The notes below the pieces were generated by a model. That model had not been told where the DNA came from. It saw only the letters and a list, made by a program, of their open reading frames with translations, and ran no database searches. Position numbers and translations under genes: made by a program. Source: Pseudomonadota bacterium (GTDB lineage Bacteria; Pseudomonadota; Gammaproteobacteria; Steroidobacterales; Steroidobacteraceae). From it: 37,328 nt of DNA. Where the stretch lies: positions 1 to 37,328 of the forward strand of contig JAEZCN010000015.1 of the NCBI GenBank assembly GCA_023433515.1, read 5' to 3'. This document shows positions 32,352 to 37,328 of this stretch, piece by piece. How positions within the stretch are numbered: the first letter of the stretch is position 1; every line of letters begins with the position of its first letter.

Positions 32352-32992
32352 GTCGGTATCTCGAAGACCCGCTGTACGCGGCCCCAGTCCTCGAATACGA
32401 CCGTGAATTCGATGGCGAGCGGTCGCGTCAGCAAGAGCTGGCTCACGTTGATCGAACTCACCGGGCCACTGGCAGTTACGGCGGGCCAGTCGTTGCGCCA
32501 GCTGCGCGACACCGGGTCGAGGAAGCGCACCTCCACCGCGGTGATCCCCGTGAACACGATCCGTTGTTGCGGCTCGGAGTTGAGGGCGGGATCGACCGCG
32601 AGCCAGTGCTCGCGCACCAGCGAACCCTCGAAGTAGCGATAACGCACGCGTTGCTCGGCGGGACGCTGGATCCCGGCGGGATTGCTCCAGCCCGCGCGAG
32701 TGAAGGTGAGCACGGTGTTGTCCGAGCCGGTGGCATAGATCGCGGGCATCAATTGCCCGTTGCCCGCCGTGTCGCGCGCCGCCCGCGCGACGATCTGCGA
32801 GAAGTCCTGCGCGACGATACGCATACCGCGCTGGATCTCGTTGACGCGGTCCTGCGAGGCCGTGAGCTGATCGCGGTTCTCGAGCGCCTGGTTTATCGCG
32901 TTGTAACCGATCGCGAACATGATCGCGGAGATGAAGATCGCGATCACCACTTCGATGATCGTGAAGCCGCGATTCTTCGTCCCGTGGCCCAT
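32348..32992 (-). CDS. gspJ: Type II secretion minor pseudopilin J
   Basis: A 214-residue minor pseudopilin with prepilin cleavage site KNRG|FTIIEVVIAIFI (after G9; conserved Glu at +5). The body has NRDQLTASQDRVNEIQRGMR and a C-terminal beta region. ATG 32992 overlaps the gspI stop (TGATG); a longer upstream opening is only the other frame of gspI. It forms the tip complex with GspI and GspK. Confidence 0.92.
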   Translation of the reverse strand: MGHGTKNRGFTIIEVVIAIFISAIMFAIGYNAINQALENRDQLTASQDRVNEIQRGMRIVAQDFSQIVARAARDTAGNGQLMPAIYATGSDNTVLTFTRAGWSNPAGIQRPAEQRVRYRYFEGSLVREHWLAVDPALNSEPQQRIVFTGITAVEVRFLDPVSRSWRNDWPAVTASGPVSSINVSQLLLTRPLAIEFTVVFEDWGRVQRVFEIPT

Positions 32993-33627
32993 CAGCGATC
33001 CGCCGCTCCTGGACCGGGTGCGGGCACGGTTCCCGGCTCGCCCGGCGGCGTCGCGGGAGATCCGGGCGGGTTGCCGGGTCCGCCTTGCTGCGCAGTGGGA
33101 CCCGCGCCGCTCAGCGGGGCGGCGATCGGGGTACGCACACTCGAGGTCGACGAGCCGATGACTCCCGAGACGGTCGTCGACCAGTTCAGCTTGTCGAGTT
33201 CTGAGCCGGCCGCCTTGCCTTCGTCGAAATCCTGGCGGGTCGTCGCGCTGCCGGTGGAGCGCGGCCGGGTGTCGTCGACCCTTTCGCCGGTGGGGCGCGC
33301 ACGGACGTCGATGCGATACATGCCTTTCACCGGCAGTTCGATGACTTCTTCTTCCCACTGCCAACGCATGCCGCCCATTTCGGTGTTGCCGGTGCGGCGT
33401 CCCTTGCCGGGTTTCTGCTGGCTGATCCGGATTTCGGTCAGCCGGTTGAGGGCAACCCAGTCGGCCAGCGTCTTGTCCCGCAGATAGATGACGTTGCTCG
33501 CGGAGGAAGAGATGGTTCCGAGCAGTGCGCCGACCGAGACGGCGACGATCGCAAGCGCGATCAGCACCTCGAGCAACGTGAAGCCGCGAGCGGTGCGGTG
33601 CCGGAGAAATTTCGGCGCCGCATTCAT
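32992..33627 (-). CDS. gspI: Type II secretion minor pseudopilin I with long Pro/Gly tail
   Basis: A 211-residue minor pseudopilin, well above the usual length of about 125 residues. The prepilin site is TARG|FTLLEVLIALAIVA (after G15). The GspI body runs to about residue 120 (LADWVALNRLTEIRI, WQWEEEVIELPVKGMYRIDV). After it come a charged linker and a disordered-looking tail rich in Pro, Gly and Ala (about 170-208, e.g. GGPGNPPGSPATPPGEPG). ATG 33627 overlaps the gspH stop (ATGA). The tail is in frame and free of stops, so it looks real and not a frameshift. Confidence 0.9.
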   Translation of the reverse strand: MNAAPKFLRHRTARGFTLLEVLIALAIVAVSVGALLGTISSSASNVIYLRDKTLADWVALNRLTEIRISQQKPGKGRRTGNTEMGGMRWQWEEEVIELPVKGMYRIDVRARPTGERVDDTRPRSTGSATTRQDFDEGKAAGSELDKLNWSTTVSGVIGSSTSSVRTPIAAPLSGAGPTAQQGGPGNPPGSPATPPGEPGTVPAPGPGAADR

Positions 33628-34196
33628 CGGCTTTTCGCCATCCGGGGTGCGGGGCGGGTGGGCTCGGTTTCGCCGGGCATGACCAGCAGTATGTTGGTCT
33701 GCTCGTCGGTGAAGATGCGCGCGCGATCCTTGCCGCCTTCGCGCTCCAGCGTCACTTCGAACGAGGACAGGTCGCCGTTGGCGAAGATCATCACCTGCGG
33801 CTTGAAGTCCTCGACGTCCTTCTTCTTCGTGTCGAGCACGATGCGGCGACCTTCGACCACCATCGCAGGACGAATGCCACGCGGAAGATTCCGCTCTCTG
33901 AGCGCGTCGTCTTCCTCGGCCGGCCGCCACTCGTTCGCGAGGATGTCGAACACGACGAACGAGTAGCTGGTCATGTTCGCGCGGAAACCGTAGTCGCGGG
34001 TCTGGAGTTCCGCCTGTTCGCGCACGTAGTTGAGGAGGGCGTCGAGGCGCTGGGCTTCCTTTTCCAGCTCGGTGTCGCGGCGATCGCCGCCAAAAACCAC
34101 CACCGCACCGGCCGCCACCAGGCCGATGATGAACACGACGACGATGAGTTCGATCAGCGTGAAGCCGCGCGCGAACGCGGATTTCGCGCGAGACAT
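33624..34196 (-). CDS. gspH: Type II secretion minor pseudopilin H
   Basis: A 190-residue minor pseudopilin with prepilin site FARG|FTLIELIVVVFIIG (after G11). The helix is followed by EKEAQRLDALLNYVREQAEL and a beta-rich domain, as in GspH. I chose ATG 34196, which has GAG 7 nt upstream and gives a normal short leader; the frame is open to 34247, inside gspG. The C-terminus (MPGETEPTRPAPRMAK) is polar and proline-rich. Confidence 0.9.
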   Translation of the reverse strand: MSRAKSAFARGFTLIELIVVVFIIGLVAAGAVVVFGGDRRDTELEKEAQRLDALLNYVREQAELQTRDYGFRANMTSYSFVVFDILANEWRPAEEDDALRERNLPRGIRPAMVVEGRRIVLDTKKKDVEDFKPQVMIFANGDLSSFEVTLEREGGKDRARIFTDEQTNILLVMPGETEPTRPAPRMAKSR

Positions 34197-34200
34197 GTCG

Positions 34201-34641
34201 CTACTCGATATTCCAGTTGCCAATGTCAGCGGCTTCTCCTTCGCCACCTTCCTGGCCGTCGGCTCCGAGGGAGTAGAGGTCGTACGCCTGGCCGCGCGTG
34301 CCGGGGTACACGTACTGGTAAGGATTCCCCCATGGATCCTTGCTGATCCGCTTGAGGTAGCCGCCTTCCTTCCAGTTGCGGATGGCCGGATCGTTCGGTT
34401 TCTGGACGAGCGAGGTCAGACCCAGGTCGGTGCTGGGATATACGTAATTGTCCAGCTTGAACATCGTCAGCGCGGTTTCGATGCCCTGGATGTCGGACTT
34501 CGCTTTGGCGACGCGAGCTTCCTCGACGCGGCCAAAGACATTCGGCAGGATCAGCACCGCCAGCAAACCGATGATCACGACGACCACCATGATCTCGATG
34601 AGCGTGAAGCCGCGGGCCAGGCGAAGAGAACGAAATTTCAT
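34201..34641 (-). CDS. gspG: Type II secretion major pseudopilin G
   Basis: A 146-residue major pseudopilin that polymerises into the T2SS pseudopilus. The prepilin site is LARG|FTLIEIMVVVVIIG (after G11). Diagnostic GspG sequence follows: RVEEARVAKAKSDIQGIETA, FKLDNYVYPSTDLGLTSLV, WGNPYQYVYPGTRGQAYDLY and SLGADGQEGGEGEAADIGNW, the last carrying the calcium site. ATG 34641 is preceded by GGGGAATTC. It is the first gene of gspG-H-I-J-K-L-M-N. gspC-F are not in the window. Confidence 0.96.
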   Translation of the reverse strand: MKFRSLRLARGFTLIEIMVVVVIIGLLAVLILPNVFGRVEEARVAKAKSDIQGIETALTMFKLDNYVYPSTDLGLTSLVQKPNDPAIRNWKEGGYLKRISKDPWGNPYQYVYPGTRGQAYDLYSLGADGQEGGEGEAADIGNWNIE

Positions 34642-34670
34642 GAATTCCCCGTGGGGCAAATCGGTGGCGG

Positions 34671-34679
34671 ATGATAGCA
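34671..34679 (-). promoter_or_regulatory. Extended -10 promoter of the gsp operon
   Basis: On the minus strand TGC-TATCAT: an extended -10 with five of six matches in the hexamer (34676-34671) and TG at 34679-34678. No -35 match is seen at 17 bp. Transcription would begin about 23 nt before the gspG ATG. It lies against the start codon of the divergent rhombosortase gene. Confidence 0.5.
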
Positions 34680-34680
34680 A

Positions 34681-35310
34681 ATGAACGCTGAAACCCCCGC
34701 TACGGGGTCAGCCGGCGGGGTCCTCAGGTCGCTCAACTGCGACCGGGCCTACGGGCTTGCCCTGCTGCTGGTCTGCGCGGCGCTCGGATTGCTGGAACTG
34801 GGCGGTGAGACAGTCCGGCAGGCGTTGAGTTTCGACCGCGCCGCCATCGGCGGCGGCGAATGGTGGCGGCTGTTGAGCGCCCATTTCGTCCACCTGGACG
34901 CGGAACATACCGTCCTCAACGTGCTCGGCGTGGTCCTGATGTGGGCCCTGTTCGCGCGCGACTTCACCCCGATGCGCTGGCTGGCTATCTATCTGTTCGC
35001 AGCGGCCAGCGTGAGCGCCGGGCTGTGGTGCTTCAGTCCCGAAGTCGAGTGGTACGTGGGCTCCTCGGGCGCGTTGCATGGGGTCATGACGGCCGGAACG
35101 CTGGCGCATCTCGTGCGCCGCGATCTCGACGGCTGGATTCTCGCGGCGTTCATCGTGGCGAAACTTTCCTACGAGCAGATTGCCGGCCAGATGCCGTTCG
35201 CGGAAGGCGCGAACACGATCGTCGACGCGCATCTTTACGGCGCGATCGGTGGACTGCTTTGCGCACTGTTCCTCGTGTTCGTCCTGAAGAGGCGTCCGCA
35301 ATCGCTATAA
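34681..35310 (+). CDS. rrtA: Rhombosortase-like rhomboid intramembrane serine protease
   Basis: A 209-residue membrane protein with about six helices. It contains WWRLLSAHFVHLDAEHTVLN (61-80), the catalytic motif GSSG followed by ALHG (S129), and the catalytic histidine H184 in DAHLYGAIGG. The short size, the GSSGALHG form and the AHLYGA histidine context fit the rhombosortase branch, which processes GlyGly-CTERM C-terminal sorting tails of proteins exported by type II secretion. It is divergent from gspG with 39 bp between starts. No protein in the window has a GlyGly-CTERM tail. An ordinary rhomboid is the alternative. Confidence 0.75.
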   Translation: MNAETPATGSAGGVLRSLNCDRAYGLALLLVCAALGLLELGGETVRQALSFDRAAIGGGEWWRLLSAHFVHLDAEHTVLNVLGVVLMWALFARDFTPMRWLAIYLFAAASVSAGLWCFSPEVEWYVGSSGALHGVMTAGTLAHLVRRDLDGWILAAFIVAKLSYEQIAGQMPFAEGANTIVDAHLYGAIGGLLCALFLVFVLKRRPQSL

Positions 35311-35311
35311 T
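35284..35311 (+). promoter_or_regulatory. Promoter of fabD
   Basis: A perfect -10 TATAAT (35306-35311) with a weak -35 CTGAAG (35284-35289, three of six, 16-bp spacer), inside the end of the rhomboid gene. The -10 ends 9 nt before the fabD ATG, with the GC-rich stretch CCGCGCCCC between, so the transcript would be leaderless or nearly so. Confidence 0.6.
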
Positions 35312-35320
35312 CCGCGCCCC

Positions 35321-36274
35321 ATGACAAACAACCACCTTGCTTTCGTCTTTCCCGGCCAGGGATCACAACAGGTCGGCATGCTCGCGAAGCTCGCCGACGA
35401 ATCGCCGGTCGTGCGCGCAACGTTCGCCGAAGCGTCCGACGTGCTCGGTTACGACTTGTGGCAATTGTGCAGCGCCGGTCCCGCCGAAGAACTGAATTCC
35501 ACCGAGCGCACGCAGCCCGCGATGCTCGCCGCGGGCATCGCCACCTGGCGCCTGTGGCAGGAACGCAAGGGGTCGCAACCCGCCATCGTCACGGGCCACA
35601 GTCTCGGAGAATTCACCGCGCTGGTCGCCGCCGGCGCGCTCGACTTCGCCCCTTGCGTCGATCTCGTCCGCTTTCGCGGCCAGGTCATGCAGGCGGCCGT
35701 GCCCGCGGGCGCGGGTGCGATGGCTGCCTTGTTAGGCCTCGAGGACGCCGACGTCGAAGCGGCCTGCCGCGAGGCGGGCGCGCAGGGCGGCGTCGTCGAA
35801 GCGGTGAACTTCAACTCTCCCGGCCAGGTGGTGATCGCGGGCGAACGCGCGGCCGTGCTGCGCGCGATCGACGCCGCGAAGGCGCGCGGCGCGAAGCGCG
35901 CGCTCGAACTACCCGTCAGCGTGCCATCGCACAGCAGCCTCATGAAGCCGGCCGGCGAGCGCCTCGGCGAGAAGCTCGCGTCGACGACTTTCAACGTGCC
36001 GTCCATTCGCTACGTGAGCGCGGTCGACGCGCGGGAACATTCGGACCCCGACGACATTCGCGCGCTGCTCGTACGCCAGCTCTCGAGCCCCGTGCGCTGG
36101 ACATCGACCGTCGCGGCGCTGACCGCGAGTGGCATCCGCCAGGTTGTCGAGTGCGGGCCGGGACAGGTGCTCGCCGGACTCGTCAAACGCATCGAACGCG
36201 GACGCGATACACAGACCTTCGTGTTGGAGACTCCCGAAAACCTTGCCGCCGCCGCAACCGCGGTCGCGGCCTGA
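35321..36274 (+). CDS. fabD: Malonyl-CoA-ACP transacylase
   Basis: A 317-residue enzyme that loads malonyl groups onto ACP for fatty-acid synthesis. It has the N-terminal FPGQGSQ, the nucleophile elbow VTGHSLGEFTALVAAG with S94, FRGQVMQAAVPAGAGAMAAL with the malonyl-binding arginine, and VSVPSHSSLM with the catalytic-type histidine. All are normal for FabD. There is no Shine-Dalgarno before the ATG; a -10 box sits 9 nt upstream. It is 15 bp before fabG. plsX and fabH, which often precede it, are replaced here by the rhomboid gene. Confidence 0.96.
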   Translation: MTNNHLAFVFPGQGSQQVGMLAKLADESPVVRATFAEASDVLGYDLWQLCSAGPAEELNSTERTQPAMLAAGIATWRLWQERKGSQPAIVTGHSLGEFTALVAAGALDFAPCVDLVRFRGQVMQAAVPAGAGAMAALLGLEDADVEAACREAGAQGGVVEAVNFNSPGQVVIAGERAAVLRAIDAAKARGAKRALELPVSVPSHSSLMKPAGERLGEKLASTTFNVPSIRYVSAVDAREHSDPDDIRALLVRQLSSPVRWTSTVAALTASGIRQVVECGPGQVLAGLVKRIERGRDTQTFVLETPENLAAAATAVAA

Positions 36275-36289
36275 ACGGAAACAGAACGC

Positions 36290-37033
36290 ATGCTGCAAAC
36301 GAATCTTCAGAATGAAGTCGCGCTCGTCACGGGCGCCTCCCGCGGAATCGGCCAGGCGATCGCAAAGGCGCTGGCCGGCGCCGGAGCCAAGGTCATCGGG
36401 ACCGCGACGTCGGAAGCGGGGGCCACTAACATCAGTTCGTGGCTTGGAAGCAACGGCCGGGGCGCGCTCCTGGACGTGGGTAGTGCCGCGTCCATCGACG
36501 CGTTGCTGGCCGATCTCGATGCGAAAGGCGAGATGCCGACGATCCTCGTCAACAACGCGGCGATCACGCGCGACATGCTGCTGCTGCGCATGAAACCCGA
36601 GGACTGGGACGCGGTGATCGCGACCAATCTCACGAGCGTCTTCCGACTCTCGAAGGGTTGTTTGAAGCGGATGATGAAGGAGCGGCGCGGCCGGATCGTT
36701 TCGCTGACGTCCATCGTCGGCCTTACCGGCAATCCCGGACAGGCCAACTACGCGGCCGCCAAAGCCGGAATCCTCGGTTTCACGAAGTCCCTGGCGAAGG
36801 AAATCGCCTCGCGCGGCGTCACCGTGAACGCCGTCGCGCCGGGATTCATCGATACGGACATGACCCGCGCGCTCAACGAGGAGCAGCGGACGGCGCTCAC
36901 CGCGCAGGTTCCAATGGCGCGCCTCGGCAGCGTCGACGACATCGCCGCGGCGGTGCTTTTCCTGTGTTCACCCGCCGCGAGCTACATCACGGGCGAGACG
37001 CTGCACGTGAACGGCGGGATGTACATGGCCTGA
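36290..37033 (+). CDS. fabG: 3-oxoacyl-ACP reductase
   Basis: A 247-residue short-chain dehydrogenase that reduces 3-ketoacyl-ACP with NADPH. The cofactor motif is TGASRGIGQAIA (15-26), with NNAAITRD (88-95) and the catalytic S141, Y154 and K158 in SLTSIVGLTGNPGQANYAAA. The C-terminal VPMARLGSVDDIAAAVLFLC and GETLHVNGGMYMA are FabG-typical. Its place between fabD and acpP supports the fatty-acid role over other SDRs. Confidence 0.96.
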   Translation: MLQTNLQNEVALVTGASRGIGQAIAKALAGAGAKVIGTATSEAGATNISSWLGSNGRGALLDVGSAASIDALLADLDAKGEMPTILVNNAAITRDMLLLRMKPEDWDAVIATNLTSVFRLSKGCLKRMMKERRGRIVSLTSIVGLTGNPGQANYAAAKAGILGFTKSLAKEIASRGVTVNAVAPGFIDTDMTRALNEEQRTALTAQVPMARLGSVDDIAAAVLFLCSPAASYITGETLHVNGGMYMA

Positions 37034-37141
37034 GAGGCTCGTGGGGAGGTCGCATCGGCCCAGAATCGTTGGGTCTTTGCAACAGGCAAATCCTCGAAAT
37101 ACAAACAAAAACAAGCACTCACAATTTGACAGCATGGCAGC

Positions 37142-37163
37142 GGGCAAAGTGTTGCCCTAGAAT
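37142..37163 (+). promoter_or_regulatory. acpP promoter region with inverted repeat against the -10 box
   Basis: TAGAAT (37158-37163, five of six) is a likely -10, with ACGCGCCCGC behind it. Directly upstream a perfect inverted repeat GGGCAA-AGTG-TTGCCC fills 37142-37157, covering most of the spacer, as an operator would. A TTGACA at 37126-37131 is 26 bp away, too far to act as -35. acpP therefore seems to have its own promoter inside the fab cluster. Confidence 0.5.
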
Positions 37164-37179
37164 ACGCGCCCGCTGCGCG

Positions 37180-37195
37180 CCTCCCTCCGGGGAGG
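37180..37195 (+). promoter_or_regulatory. Hairpin in the acpP 5' untranslated region
   Basis: CCTCCC (37180-37185) and GGGAGG (37190-37195) form a perfect 6-bp GC stem with a TCCG tetraloop about 10-15 nt after the predicted transcription start. It may stabilise this highly expressed message. It is not a terminator, as no T-run follows. Confidence 0.4.
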
Positions 37196-37236
37196 GGGCG
37201 TAGCCAAAAAACTTTCCTATTGAGGGCGAATCAGAA

Positions 37237-37328
37237 ATGAGCACGGTGGAACAACAGGTCAAGGCGATCGTCGCCGAACAGTTGGGCGTCAAGGCTGAGC
37301 AGGTAGTGAATGACGCTTCGTTCGTCGA
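37237..37328 (+). CDS. acpP: Acyl carrier protein, N-terminal part (cut by window edge)
   Basis: The first 30 codons, beginning STVEQQVKAIVAEQLGVKAE and continuing QVVNDASFV, match the N-terminus of AcpP, the carrier of fatty-acid intermediates. The DSL serine that takes phosphopantetheine lies beyond the window. GAGGG lies about 10 nt before the ATG. It follows fabG by 203 bp. Confidence 0.93.
   Translation, partial: MSTVEQQVKAIVAEQLGVKAEQVVNDASFV

Noticed and set aside
37126..37163. TTGACA at 37126 as -35 of acpP, or a sigma-54 site (TGGCAG...TTGCCC)
   Set aside because: The TTGACA is 26 bp from the -10, and the GG-to-GC distance of the sigma-54 reading is too long.

Overview
This window is gene-dense, GC-rich chromosomal DNA that looks like a gammaproteobacterium of the Xanthomonadales/Nevskiales/Steroidobacter type. 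That placement is inference. It rests on the tonB-exbB-exbD-exbD order, a gspG-to-gspN type II secretion operon beside a rhombosortase, an AddAB-like nuclease pair of the kind annotated in gammaproteobacteria, and an AlaA-type aminotransferase. I see no tRNA, rRNA, CRISPR array, insertion sequence or prophage gene. Nearly everything is core metabolism or cell-envelope machinery, so the interest lies in gene pairings and regulatory sites.

Left part (1-7518): ilvC-leuA-ilvE on the minus strand is a branched-chain amino acid operon. Ahead of ilvC lies a complete attenuator: a short Leu/Val-rich leader peptide, an antiterminator segment inside its coding sequence, and an intrinsic terminator. Divergent from it are an M17 aminopeptidase, an MFS transporter and ilvD.

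7793-12968: a TonB energy-transduction cluster (tonB, exbB, two exbD) is followed by two paralogous exported TPR proteins with a shared four-cysteine pattern and then a strong terminator. 12975-17969: acyl-CoA metabolism (a class III CoA-transferase divergent from an HMG-CoA-lyase-family gene, and etfBA) surrounds an ankyrin lipoprotein-peroxiredoxin pair.

18014-28891: an oligopeptide-type ABC transporter without a substrate-binding protein gene, alanine aminotransferase alaA, and a translationally coupled AddB-like/AddA-like helicase-nuclease pair. 28892-34641 (minus): gspG, H, I, J, K, L, M, N, tightly overlapped, encoding the pseudopilins and part of the inner-membrane platform of a type II secretion system. 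gspC, D, E and F are not in the window. A rhombosortase gene is divergent from gspG.

35321-37328: fabD, fabG and the start of acpP (fatty-acid synthesis), without plsX or fabH in front. The best candidates for a second look are the ilvC attenuator, the TonB-linked TPR paralogues, the rhombosortase beside the T2SS, and the ankyrin-peroxiredoxin pair. No clearly undescribed system stands out, and what is new here is mostly in untested gene associations.
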